In this document: piece by piece, positions 1 to 7,734 of the stretch
How the letters are laid out: each line of letters begins with the position of its first letter
Numbering within the stretch: the stretch's first letter is position 1
Source of the DNA: Rhodospirillaceae bacterium
GTDB lineage: Bacteria > Pseudomonadota > Alphaproteobacteria > Rhodospirillales > Rhodospirillaceae
NCBI GenBank assembly: GCA_029243545.1
Contig: JAQWRV010000005.1
Span: forward strand, 186,001 to 250,000
Reading direction: 5' to 3'
DNA: 64,000 nt
Notes under the pieces: generated by a model
Databases searched by the model: none
Seen by the model: only the letters and a program-made list of their open reading frames with translations
Told to the model about the DNA's origin: nothing
Program-made: the position numbers and the translations under genes

Positions 1-37
1 GCAGGGTCGGTGGACGTGCTACTACATAACTAATCTC

Positions 38-87
38 GTAACGTTACGTTACAGGAATCAATCCTATATATATTCTATATACGTTAC
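38..87. other. Palindrome with repeated ACGTTAC units
   Basis: The perfect 10-base palindrome GTAACGTTAC lies at 38-47. The unit ACGTTAC is repeated directly after it and again at 81-87, with an AT-rich stretch of alternating TATA between. It lies upstream of the first gene and might be an operator or promoter region, but no regulator in the window points to it. Function unknown. Confidence 0.25.
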
Positions 88-134
88 TAATACATAGGGA
101 CGGTGCCACCCTCGCCCCTTTTTGAAAGCCTCTC

Positions 135-848
135 ATGAGTCTCAACTTCGAAGAACTGGATTACCGTGAAACCCCCATCGGTGCGCTCAGCCTGCGCCGC
201 CGCAAGGATATAAAAACCGGTGTGGACATCTTCGAGATCAAGCTCGGCGACGCGTTTCTCATGTCCAGCTTATTTACCGATTCGGAAATTGCGCTGGCGG
301 ATTTGGGCGTGGAGCCTTGTAAAGGCGACGCGCTTGATGTGGTGGTCGGCGGCCTGGGTCTCGGTTACACGGCACAGGCTGTCCTGGCTCACGAAACTGT
401 CGGTTCGCTGATAGTGGTCGACGCTCTTGAGGCGGTGATTGATTGGCATGTGACCGGCGTGTTGCCGCTGGGTGCCGCGCTGGCGGCGGACTCCCGCTGC
501 CGGTTTATCCACGGCAATTTCTTTGAAATGGCGGCCAACGAAATAGGGTTCGACGCCGGCTCACCCAAGCGCACCTTTGACGCCATCCTGGTCGATATCG
601 ATCACTCGCCGGAAGCGCTCTTAGATGAAGGCAATGCCGCGTTTTACCAACCCTATGGTTTGAACAAGCTGAAAGCCCACCTCAAACCGGACGGGGTATT
701 CGGGCTGTGGTCTAACGAACCGCCGGACGATGCCTTCTCGGCACGGCTGGCGGATGTCTTTACCGAAGCACGCGGCGAGCCAGTGGTCTTTCACAATCCG
801 CTGCAAGACAAAGACTTCACCCAGACGGTGTATTTGGCCGTGGCTTAG
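135..848 (+). CDS. Spermidine-synthase-like class I methyltransferase
   Basis: A 237-residue soluble protein of the spermidine synthase/MnmC-like Rossmann fold. The SAM-binding loop is visible as GGLGLGYTAQAVL (about residues 72-84), followed by an acidic strand end VVDALEAVIDWH. A later DAILVDIDHSP motif matches the catalytic-side aspartate segment of the spermidine synthase family. It lacks the N-terminal beta-sheet domain of true polyamine synthases, so the substrate is unknown. Similar stand-alone proteins are usually annotated as spermidine synthase-like. The ATG at 135 follows an AT-rich leader and there is no upstream gene in the window. The fold is convincing; the reaction is not assigned. 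Confidence 0.75.
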   Translation: MSLNFEELDYRETPIGALSLRRRKDIKTGVDIFEIKLGDAFLMSSLFTDSEIALADLGVEPCKGDALDVVVGGLGLGYTAQAVLAHETVGSLIVVDALEAVIDWHVTGVLPLGAALAADSRCRFIHGNFFEMAANEIGFDAGSPKRTFDAILVDIDHSPEALLDEGNAAFYQPYGLNKLKAHLKPDGVFGLWSNEPPDDAFSARLADVFTEARGEPVVFHNPLQDKDFTQTVYLAVA

Positions 849-945
849 CCGACCGCCAAAGACCGCGATTCACCCGGTGCATTGATACACTTTTTTGCAA
901 CTTTTTCAGTGCCTAAGCGTTTGCCAGGGGATAAAACCACACTAG

Positions 946-1508
946 TACTTTAAGCCAGTAAAGCAGGATGCGATAACTCCGCAAGCACTCAAAGAGATCT
1001 ATAGAAAGCCGTTCTACGGGTCTTGGGCGTATTGGAATGCCTTGCCCAAAGGCGGCTTGGTGCCGCACGCGCAGGACTACTTTAAGACACGCCCACAAGC
1101 CTGCGGCCGGGCATGCTGATTCTCGATATTCACTCACCGGAGGAAGTGTCCGCCAGCTTGGCAGGAACAGCCGCGGCCCAAGCTGTGGGCGAGCTCACCG
1201 GCTCACAGGAAGACGCGGTTTATTCCGCCGATGTCCGCGCCATCATGATCGGGCGGTCCTGGACGGCGGTGAACCACCCCTGCGGCTACATTCACACCCG
1301 CTTCTACCGCTCGGTGGAGGGCTTCAAAATGGTCAGCCCCGGCATGGGCTTGCCGATCCGGACCGGCAACCCCCACCTCAAAACCGTGATGGTGTTTAAC
1401 GATGTGGCCTCCATTGGCGATCCGGTCGGGATGGCGGATACTGACGGCGTGGCACAAACCCACGGCAAAGTGAACTGGATCAACATCGGCGCGGGGGTGC
1501 CGGATTAG
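946..1508 (+). pseudogene. Frameshifted PAS-like protein
   Basis: Two adjacent frames together read like one protein. The first part (about 946-1096) gives ALKEIYRKPFYGSWAYWNAL and then KGGLVPHAQDYFKTRP before running into a stop. The second part (from about 1097, with an internal ATG at 1113) continues LRPGMLILDIHSPEEV through GELTG to NWINIGAGVPD. The joined order, a WxYWxxLxxGxxxP segment, a LxLDI strand, a LAGTxxxxxxGxELTG-like segment and a later strand pair, resembles the PAS_5 (DUF) sensor-like proteins common in Alphaproteobacteria. No start codon was found in the first frame because a stop lies at 943-945, so the 5' end is also damaged. The PAS assignment is tentative. Confidence 0.45.
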
Positions 1509-1541
1509 TCCTGATCCAGCCCAGAATAGGAGGGGGCTATC

Positions 1542-1973
1542 ATGACCGAGGACAGTGAAAGCACAGCGCCGATGTCGGGACGTATCCGCTTGTGGTACGC
1601 GCGCGTAATCATGGGGCTGTTGATGTTTCTGTTTCTCGCCCAGCTTTATGCCTTTACACCTTTGAACGGCATCGACATGTTTGGCATGACCCTGTCGGCC
1701 GAGGCCCACTCTATTACGTTTTTGCGTACCAGCCTGGGGGCCATGGTCTCGTGCCTGTTTTTCTGCTGCCTCATCGGCCTGGTGCGGCCGCAGCATTTCC
1801 TCACCTGCCTGACCTTTGTGGTAGACGTGATAACCATGATTGTGGCGCTGCGGCTCTACGGATTTGCTGTGAACGGCATTACGCCCAAAAACATCTCAGA
1901 ACTGCGCAACGAAGGCCTGGGCTGGCTGATTTTCCTTTCCGGCTGGATAGCGTATCCTAAGGCCAAGGCCTAA
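1542..1973 (+). CDS. Four-helix inner membrane protein
   Basis: A 143-residue protein with about four hydrophobic segments (near residues 20-40, 60-80, 85-105 and 125-138). The second helix is cysteine-rich (CLFFCCLIG). Length and topology resemble small DUF4345-type membrane proteins, but no diagnostic motif was recognised. The start is supported by AGGAGGGGG at 1528-1536, just upstream of the ATG. It ends 25 bases before the nitrile hydratase alpha gene and may be co-transcribed with it. Function unknown. Confidence 0.65.
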   Translation: MTEDSESTAPMSGRIRLWYARVIMGLLMFLFLAQLYAFTPLNGIDMFGMTLSAEAHSITFLRTSLGAMVSCLFFCCLIGLVRPQHFLTCLTFVVDVITMIVALRLYGFAVNGITPKNISELRNEGLGWLIFLSGWIAYPKAKA

Positions 1974-1998
1974 GCGACAAAGTTGAGGAGACGCCCGA

Positions 1999-2610
1999 AT
2001 GCCGCACGATTCGCACGATCACGACCATACCGATCCACCGTCCGATTTAACCCTCAGGGTAAAAGCGCTGGAAACGGCGCTGACCCGTAAGGGTTATGTG
2101 GCCCCGGAAGCCATCGACGCTGTCATCGACACCTTCGAGAACAAGGTCGGCCCGCGCAACGGCGCAAAGGTCGTAGCCAAAGCCTGGAGCGACCCGGACT
2201 TCAAACAACGCCTGCTGGACGATGCCTCCGCCGCCTGTGCGGAACTGGGCTTTGCCGGACAACAGGGCGAACAGCTCAAAGCTGTAGAGAACACCGAAGA
2301 TGTGCACAACATGGTGGTCTGCACTTTGTGCTCCTGTTACCCGTGGCCGGTGCTGGGCCTGCCGCCGAGCTGGTACAAAAGCCATGCCTACCGCTCGCGC
2401 TCTGTGATTGAGCCGCGCGCCGTGCTGGAAGAGTTCGGCGTTTCCATCCACGAAGAAAAAGAAGTCCGGGTTTGGGATTCCACTGCCGAGTTGCGCTACC
2501 TAGTTCTGCCCGCCCGCCCGGACGGCACCGACGGCTTAAGCGAAGACGCGCTGGCCGATCTCGTCTCCCGCGATAGTATGATCGGTACCGGGGTCGCGAG
2601 TGCGGGATGA
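1999..2610 (+). CDS. nthA: Nitrile hydratase alpha subunit, cobalt type
   Basis: Catalyses hydration of nitriles to amides as an alpha-beta heterodimer in the cytoplasm. The 203-residue length is normal. The metal-binding loop CTLCSC lies at residues 108-113 and is followed by [15 protein letters not shown]. Cys108, Cys111, Ser112 and Cys113 are the ligands; Thr109 is the residue typical of cobalt enzymes, where iron enzymes have Ser. The N-terminus is His-rich. The ATG follows the RBS-like GAGGAGA at 1984-1990. The stop codon overlaps an ATG (ATGA at 2607-2610) that opens a mini-ORF rather than the intact beta gene. Two beta genes and an accessory gene follow on the same strand. Confidence 0.95.
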   Translation: MPHDSHDHDHTDPPSDLTLRVKALETALTRKGYVAPEAIDAVIDTFENKVGPRNGAKVVAKAWSDPDFKQRLLDDASAACAELGFAGQQGEQLKAVENTEDVHNMVVCTLCSCYPWPVLGLPPSWYKSHAYRSRSVIEPRAVLEEFGVSIHEEKEVRVWDSTAELRYLVLPARPDGTDGLSEDALADLVSRDSMIGTGVASAG

Positions 2611-2648
2611 TCAATATAGTTCACGATATAGTTCGTGCGTCATGCTGA
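2607..2648 (+). other. Mini-ORF resembling an nthB start
   Basis: An ATGA overlap with the nthA stop starts a 13-residue frame, [13 protein letters not shown]. Its first residues match the N-terminus of both downstream beta subunits (M-T/S-N-S/T-V-H-D-M). It looks like a relic of an earlier nthB start, or a decayed copy of it, displaced when the extra 76 bases before 2683 arose. It may still couple translation of nthA to nthB. Confidence 0.45.
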
Positions 2649-2650
2649 GC
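2636..2650 (+). repeat. 15-base repeat, copy 1
   Basis: TGCGTCATGCTGAGC occurs here and again at 4126-4140, in both cases in gaps of the nitrile hydratase operon. Both copies are followed within a few bases by GAAAAC. The core CGTCATGCTGAGC resembles one arm of a dispersed intergenic palindrome family seen in several bacterial genomes. Only the left arm is evident here. Confidence 0.4.
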
Positions 2651-2682
2651 ATGAAAACAACACGCGATGCGGACAAAAGTGT

Positions 2683-3354
2683 ATGACCAACTCTGTACAC
2701 GACATGGGCGGCATGCATGGCTTCGGCAGCATCCCTTTCGAAGACAACGAGCCTTTGTTTCATGCCGCGTGGGAAGCGCGCGTGCTCGGCATGATGCTGA
2801 CATCCATGGGCCTGTTCGGCGTCACCCTGGATAACGTACGCAGCCGCATGGAGCACATTCCGCCGCTGACCTATTTAAAAGTGGGCTACTACGAAAAGTG
2901 GCTGATCACCTTGGAAGAGCTGGCGGTTGAGAAAAACCTTTTAAGCAAAGACGGGCTGGCCGCACTGGCCGAGGGCGAAGAGGTGCCCTTGCCGAAAACT
3001 ATGGAGCCGATCCCGACCGAAGGCATTATCGGTTTCATGGCCACGGGTGCGACGTCGGCGCGGCAGATCGAAACCAAAGCACAGTTCCAAGTGGGTGACA
3101 CGGTGCGGGCGAAAAACCTTAACGTGGACGGCCACACCCGCCTACCCCGTTATGTACGCGGCCACATGGGCACGATCATCGCCGACTGCGGCGGACAAGT
3201 ATATCCGGAAGTCAGCGCGCGGCTCGAAGGGGACGGGCCGGAGCGGCTCTACACCATTCAATTTACCGCCCGAGAATTATGGGGGGCGGAAGCGAACGTG
3301 AAAGACACGGTGTGTATCGATTTGTGGGAACCGTATTTGGAATCCGCTTCATGA
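2683..3354 (+). CDS. nthB: Nitrile hydratase beta subunit, copy 1
   Basis: Partner of the alpha subunit. The first in-frame ATG is at 2635, but family starts read M-x-N-x-V-H-D-M-G-G, which fixes the start at 2683 (223 residues). The N-terminal MTNSVHDMGGMHGFGSI, the middle YYEKWLITLE segment and the C-terminal FQVGDTVRAKN...GHTRLPRYVRGHMG...YTIQFTARELWG...VCIDLWEPYLE are all diagnostic of the beta chain and its SH3-like barrel. A second, clearly related beta gene follows. Two beta genes behind one alpha gene is unusual; either may pair with NthA, or one may be non-catalytic. The stop overlaps an ATG (3351-3354) that opens another mini-ORF. Confidence 0.93.
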   Translation: MTNSVHDMGGMHGFGSIPFEDNEPLFHAAWEARVLGMMLTSMGLFGVTLDNVRSRMEHIPPLTYLKVGYYEKWLITLEELAVEKNLLSKDGLAALAEGEEVPLPKTMEPIPTEGIIGFMATGATSARQIETKAQFQVGDTVRAKNLNVDGHTRLPRYVRGHMGTIIADCGGQVYPEVSARLEGDGPERLYTIQFTARELWGAEANVKDTVCIDLWEPYLESAS

Positions 3355-3416
3355 GTAATACTGGTCACGATATGGATCATGCGAAGCCTGCAAACAAAAA
3401 GCTGCGCAGGCCATGA
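3351..3416 (+). other. Mini-ORF duplicate of the nthB start
   Basis: A 21-residue frame beginning MSNTGHDMDHAK sits exactly between the two beta genes. It overlaps the stop of copy 1 by ATGA and the start of copy 2 by ATGA (3413-3416). Its first eight residues copy the start of beta copy 2 (MSNTVHDM) with one change. It is best read as a decayed duplicate of the gene start that now acts at most as a coupling peptide. Confidence 0.5.
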
Positions 3417-4081
3417 GCAATACGGTTCATGACATGGGCGGTGTGCACGGCTACGGGCCGATCCCGTTAGAAGAGAACGAGCCGGTATTTCATGAGACCT
3501 GGGAAGGCCGGGTGCTCGGCCTGATGATGACGGCCTCGGCGCACCTCAAAGGCAACATCGACAACACCCGCTCTGAATCCGAGATGATGCCACCGGAGAA
3601 ATACCTTAACTATGCCTATTACGAACGCTGGTTCGTGCGCATGGAGAAGGCGTGTCAGACCAAAGGCCTGGTGACGGCGGAAGAGTTAAATGAAGTCTGG
3701 GTCGGAAACGATTTACCGGAGAACAAAGTCGCTGATCCTCTTTCGCCGGACGACGTGCGCCGCAACTTCAAGGCCGGACGCAACTACAGTCGCCAGATCG
3801 ATACACCGGCACAGTTTGCGGTGGGCGAAACGGTGCGGGCGAAAAACATCAACCCCATAGGCCACACCCGCCTGCCACGCTACGCGCGCGGCAAGGTCGG
3901 TGTGATTACGGGCGAGCACGGTGGACAGATTTTCCCCGACACCAATGCAACGTTTTCAGGTGAAGGCCCGGAGCGGCTTTACACGGTGCGATTCACCGCG
4001 ACGGAGTTATGGGGGCCAGATGCCAACCCCAATGACACGGTCTGCATCGACTTGTGGGAACTGTACCTCGAGCCCACTTAG
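3413..4081 (+). CDS. nthB: Nitrile hydratase beta subunit, copy 2
   Basis: A 222-residue paralogue of the preceding gene, about half identical by eye. It has the same landmarks: MSNTVHDMGGVHGYGPI at the N-terminus, NYAYYERWFVRME in the helical part, and FAVGETVRAKN, GHTRLPRYARGKVG, YTVRFTATELWG and VCIDLWELYLEP in the C-terminal barrel. The start is set by the family N-terminus and overlaps the mini-ORF stop. Both copies keep the conserved beta features, so neither is an obvious pseudogene. They may give alternative heterodimers with different substrate range (inference). Confidence 0.93.
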   Translation: MSNTVHDMGGVHGYGPIPLEENEPVFHETWEGRVLGLMMTASAHLKGNIDNTRSESEMMPPEKYLNYAYYERWFVRMEKACQTKGLVTAEELNEVWVGNDLPENKVADPLSPDDVRRNFKAGRNYSRQIDTPAQFAVGETVRAKNINPIGHTRLPRYARGKVGVITGEHGGQIFPDTNATFSGEGPERLYTVRFTATELWGPDANPNDTVCIDLWELYLEPT

Positions 4082-4125
4082 CAGCGAGAAGCTTGAATAA
4101 GAGAACCCATGTTCCTGAACCGTCA

Positions 4126-4140
4126 TGCGTCATGCTGAGC
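4126..4140 (+). repeat. 15-base repeat, copy 2
   Basis: Exact second copy of TGCGTCATGCTGAGC, in the 132-base gap between beta copy 2 and the accessory gene. See the copy at 2636. Confidence 0.4.
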
Positions 4141-4213
4141 CTACGAAAACGATTTTAGAGAGCAGTCATACCGAGTATACCAACAACAAAAGCCAAGGTG
4201 AGGTATAACACAA

Positions 4214-4573
4214 ATGTCAGCTAGTGATCCTCAATCGTTTACCGATTTTCTCCCAAAGACAGAGGGGGAACCTATATTTGCCGAACCTTGGCAGGCACAG
4301 GCGTTTGCGCTGACGGTGACGCTGCACAAGAACGGCGTGTTTAGTTGGGATGAATGGGCCGAGACCCTGGGCGCTGAGATTGCCAAGGATAAGGACGCTA
4401 ACGGCGTGGCGGACGGCACCAACTATTATGCGCTGTGGCTCGGCGCCCTGGAACGCTTGGTGACCCATAAAGGCGCGACCTCCGCCGCCGACCTCGCAGC
4501 CCTGAAAGACGCCTGGAAAGAAAACTATTTGGCCACCCCGCACGGGCAACCGATCCCCGAGCCGAGGAGTTAA
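4214..4573 (+). CDS. Nitrile hydratase accessory protein
   Basis: A 119-residue protein homologous to the N-terminal helical part of the beta subunit, as in the P14K/NhlE activators. Landmarks are the EGEPIFAEPWQAQAFALTVTL start, the FSWDEWAETLGAEI segment and the NYYALWLGALERLV helix, equivalent to YYEKWLITLE in beta. In cobalt nitrile hydratases this protein delivers cobalt and helps oxidise the active-site cysteines (family knowledge). Its presence agrees with the cobalt-type alpha motif. It is the last gene of the operon; the next gene is on the other strand. No cobalt permease gene is seen nearby. Confidence 0.88.
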   Translation: MSASDPQSFTDFLPKTEGEPIFAEPWQAQAFALTVTLHKNGVFSWDEWAETLGAEIAKDKDANGVADGTNYYALWLGALERLVTHKGATSAADLAALKDAWKENYLATPHGQPIPEPRS

Positions 4574-4574
4574 A

Positions 4575-5006
4575 CTAAAATAGTTCAGCCGCCTGTAGTT
4601 CTTTTTCTGATCTCTCGTTTAAGGAAGGCATAAAGAACGGTCCAAAAATTAAGATGTCTGAAGGATTATGTAGCAACAAGCCTGAACGAAAACTATCAAA
4701 CGACAAGCTACTCAAATGGTATTTGTTGCCAAGATTTTCCATAACATTTTGTATCGTATTAGCGCTAATTGGAGCAAAATTAGAATGAGGCGCAAACCTC
4801 AAATCAATAACTAACCATGTTTTGAGATCAATCAGACCCCGAAGAAACGTTGTGCCATGAATATGTTTGGTTGCTGCAAAAAGAATAGTTCCGCGTTCAC
4901 CAAGAAACTCTAAATTGTTCAGGTGAAGCAATAACTGCAGAGTGCAAAATTTGTTTGGAAAAATGTTCATCACGATTGAGCAACATAACGACCTTAATTT
5001 CATCAT
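4575..5006 (-). CDS. Hypothetical protein, AT-rich
   Basis: A 143-residue frame in a stretch clearly richer in A and T than its neighbours. It has no recognised domain. The segment LIDLKTWLVIDLRFAPHSN faintly recalls the V-D-V-R-x-x-P-x-S strand of DUF488 proteins, but the rest does not fit well enough. It faces the nitrile hydratase operon tail to tail and ends one base from its stop. It may be a foreign or decaying gene, or a non-coding spacer that happens to be open. Confidence 0.35.
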   Translation of the reverse strand: MMKLRSLCCSIVMNIFPNKFCTLQLLLHLNNLEFLGERGTILFAATKHIHGTTFLRGLIDLKTWLVIDLRFAPHSNFAPISANTIQNVMENLGNKYHLSSLSFDSFRSGLLLHNPSDILIFGPFFMPSLNERSEKELQAAELF

Positions 5007-5033
5007 TATTATTACCCGCCTACGCTCTGACTT

Positions 5034-6389
5034 TTATAACGCCCGCTCCATGGCACTACGCTTAAAACTCCCATACCCCGCCCACAGCACCGCCAACATC
5101 ACGGCACCAAAACTTGCGGTGACGATGACCAGCGCGTAGCGCAGGTCCTCCGGATTGCCGAACCAGTCGGTGATGGCGCCAAGCAGCGGCGGGGTCAGCA
5201 GTGAGCCGATGAGGTTGATGACCAGATAGAACACGGCGGTGGCCTGGCCGCGCAGTTCGCCGGGGGTGATGGCGATGATGCAGCTCGGGCTGGTGGCGGC
5301 CGAGGCGGTGGTGGCGACGATGGCGAAGAACACCATGAACGAGGCCAGCTCAGGTGTGGGCATCAGCGGATAGAGAATACCGAAGATGACGACGACCACG
5401 CCGCCGCCGCAGACGGTGAAGTACGGCCCGTGGGGTTTGCCGCTGTTGACGATGCGCGCGGCAATCCATCCGCCCAGAGTGGTGCCGATGAGGCCTCCGA
5501 CGATGAGGATGGTGCCGATGACCAAGCCGGCCTGGCCGATGCCCCAGCCCCACACCCGCTCGAACAAGGCGGGCATCCAGAAAATGGCGACACCGATGGA
5601 GGTGTTGCACGACACGGCTGCAAAGAGGGTGGCGTAAGCGCCGCCGTGACTGCGCATATAAGCGACCGCCTCGCTCAGCGTGGGGCCGCCGGCTTTTTGA
5701 TTGACGGTTTCGCGGCGCGCGGGTTCCCGCACCGTAGACCACACCAAGGCAGCGACGATGAGACCGGGCAGGCCCACCAGCATGAAGGCGGTCTGCCAGG
5801 CAAAGAGTTCGCCGAACAGGGGCAGCACCACGGGAGGTGCTGCGGTGATCATTTCAAACAATTGGCCGCCGATAACATAGGACGCTCCGGCACCGACCGG
5901 CGCGCCGATGCTGAACAGAGCGATGGCGCGGGGGCGCAACGGTTTGGGAAAGTAATCGCTGATCAATGAAAAAGCGCAGGGCGCGACCGTGGTCTCGCCG
6001 ATGCCGACGCCAACGCGCACCAGAAACAAGGCGCCGAATGATTTCGCTAGGCCGCAGGCGGCGGTCATCACGCTCCACGCCACGATACCAGCGGTGAGAA
6101 TGGCGGTGCGGTTTTTACGGTCCACCAGCCAGCCGATGGGCAGTCCGGCGGTGACAAATAAAATCACGAAGGCAGGGCCGATGAGCAGCCCAATTTGAAA
6201 ATCGCTTAGGTGGAGCGAGGCTTTGATGGGTTCGATCAGCAGGGAGAGGATGTAGCGGTCCATGTAGGCGAGCAAGTAAACCAGGCCCAACAGCGCGGCC
6301 ACATACCAGGCGTATTTCACTTCGGGGTATGGGGCGGGGTCAGAGGCCATAGGTTCGGTGGGATGCGGGGCTGAGGGTATATCGGTCAT
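5034..6389 (-). CDS. MFS transporter, spinster-like, copy 3 of 3
   Basis: A 12-helix major facilitator. The long frame begins 27 codons earlier, inside the upstream gene, so the ATG at 6389, four bases after that gene's stop, is preferred (451 residues). The family signature after helix 2, GLPIGWLVDRKNR, is the MFS motif A (D-R/K-x-G-R-R/K type). VGVGIGETTVAPCAFSLISDYFP in helices 4-5 is typical of the spinster/UhpC-type group. It is the last of three tandem paralogues on the minus strand and strongly similar to both. Substrate unknown; the carboxylate or sugar-acid carriers of this group are candidates. Confidence 0.85.
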   Translation of the reverse strand: MTDIPSAPHPTEPMASDPAPYPEVKYAWYVAALLGLVYLLAYMDRYILSLLIEPIKASLHLSDFQIGLLIGPAFVILFVTAGLPIGWLVDRKNRTAILTAGIVAWSVMTAACGLAKSFGALFLVRVGVGIGETTVAPCAFSLISDYFPKPLRPRAIALFSIGAPVGAGASYVIGGQLFEMITAAPPVVLPLFGELFAWQTAFMLVGLPGLIVAALVWSTVREPARRETVNQKAGGPTLSEAVAYMRSHGGAYATLFAAVSCNTSIGVAIFWMPALFERVWGWGIGQAGLVIGTILIVGGLIGTTLGGWIAARIVNSGKPHGPYFTVCGGGVVVVIFGILYPLMPTPELASFMVFFAIVATTASAATSPSCIIAITPGELRGQATAVFYLVINLIGSLLTPPLLGAITDWFGNPEDLRYALVIVTASFGAVMLAVLWAGYGSFKRSAMERAL

Positions 6390-6393
6390 GGCC

Positions 6394-7728
6394 CTAACCA
6401 GCGGCGGCGCGTTCAGCAGCACTGCGTTTGAAACTAGAGAGGCCAAACACCAGCACGCCCAGCATGACAATACTGAAGCCGAAGGCGACGATGACCATGG
6501 CGTATTTGAGATCTTCCGGCGCGCCCATCCAATCGGTGACGATGCCGACGACCGGCGGCGCGATCAGGGCGCCCAGCAAGTTGACGACGAAATAGAACAT
6601 GGCCGTGGCGAGGCCGCGTAGCTCGCCGGGGGTGATGGCAATGATGCAGCTCGGGCTGGTGGCGGCGCTGGCCGAGGTGCCGATGATGGCGAAAAACAGC
6701 ATGACGGATGCCAGCTCCGCCGACGGCATCAGCGGATAAAGCATGGCGAAGGGCGCGAGCAGGAGTGAACCAACAAGCACGGTGTAGTAAGGCGCGTGGT
6801 GCACGCCCCGGGCAATCAGGCGGGCGGCGATCCAGCCACTGCCGAGGGTGCCGATAAGTCCACCGACGATGAGGATGCCGCCGATCATCAAACCGCTTTG
6901 GCCGACGCCCCAGCCCCAGGTGCGTTCGTACAAGGCGGGTGTCCAAAAACTGATGACCGCAATGCCGGTGTTCGAGGCAGCCCCGACCAATACCGCGAAG
7001 TAAGCTGCACGGTTGGCGCGAATGTAAGACACGGCGTCGCTTAACGTGGGGCCGGCGGCAGCATCGTGCAGCCGTTCCTGCCTGTGGGGTTCGCGCACGG
7101 TGAGCCACAGCACAAATGCCACGACCAAACCAGGTAACCCGACCAAAAGGAACGCGGTTTGCCAGGCAAAGAGTTCGCCGACCAGGGGCAGAATGAGCGG
7201 CGGTGCGGCGGCGATCATCTCGACCACCTGGCCGCCGATGATATAGGTGACGCCGGCACCGGCGGGTGCACCCAGCATGAACAATGCTATGGCGCGGGGG
7301 CGGCTCTCTTTCGGGAAATAATCGGCTATAAGGGAAATGGCGCAGGGGGAGACGGTGGTCTCACCAATGCCGACACCGACGCGGGCCAGAAACAACGTGG
7401 CAAAACTGCTGGCCAGTCCGCAGGCGGCGGTCATGATGCTCCATACCGCAATGCCCGTGGTGATGATGATAGTGCGGCGTTTGCGATCCACCAGCCAGCC
7501 GATAGGCAAGCCGATGGTGACAAACAGGACGACAAAGGCCGGGCCAATGAGTAGGCCAATTTGAAAGTCGGTCAGGTCGAGCGAGGTTTTGATGGGCTGG
7601 ATCAATAGCGAAAGGATGTAGCGGTCGACGTAGGCGAGAATGAAAACAAGGCCGAGCAGCGACGTCACATACCAGGCGTATTTGGTGTTGGGATACGGCG
7701 TGGCCTGTTTATGGATTGCTTCCGCCAT
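6394..7728 (-). CDS. MFS transporter, spinster-like, copy 2 of 3
   Basis: A 444-residue paralogue of its two neighbours. It shares YAWYVTSLLGLVFILAYVDR in helix 1, the motif A loop GLPIGWLVDRKRR, VGVGIGETTVSPCAISLIAD, and the ATSPSCIIAITPGELRGLAT segment near helix 10. The start ATG is six bases downstream of the copy 1 stop, so the three genes form one operon. The close spacing and high similarity point to tandem duplication of a single carrier gene. There is no separate promoter-sized gap between the copies. Confidence 0.87.
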   Translation of the reverse strand: MAEAIHKQATPYPNTKYAWYVTSLLGLVFILAYVDRYILSLLIQPIKTSLDLTDFQIGLLIGPAFVVLFVTIGLPIGWLVDRKRRTIIITTGIAVWSIMTAACGLASSFATLFLARVGVGIGETTVSPCAISLIADYFPKESRPRAIALFMLGAPAGAGVTYIIGGQVVEMIAAAPPLILPLVGELFAWQTAFLLVGLPGLVVAFVLWLTVREPHRQERLHDAAAGPTLSDAVSYIRANRAAYFAVLVGAASNTGIAVISFWTPALYERTWGWGVGQSGLMIGGILIVGGLIGTLGSGWIAARLIARGVHHAPYYTVLVGSLLLAPFAMLYPLMPSAELASVMLFFAIIGTSASAATSPSCIIAITPGELRGLATAMFYFVVNLLGALIAPPVVGIVTDWMGAPEDLKYAMVIVAFGFSIVMLGVLVFGLSSFKRSAAERAAAG

Positions 7729-7734
7729 GGGACC

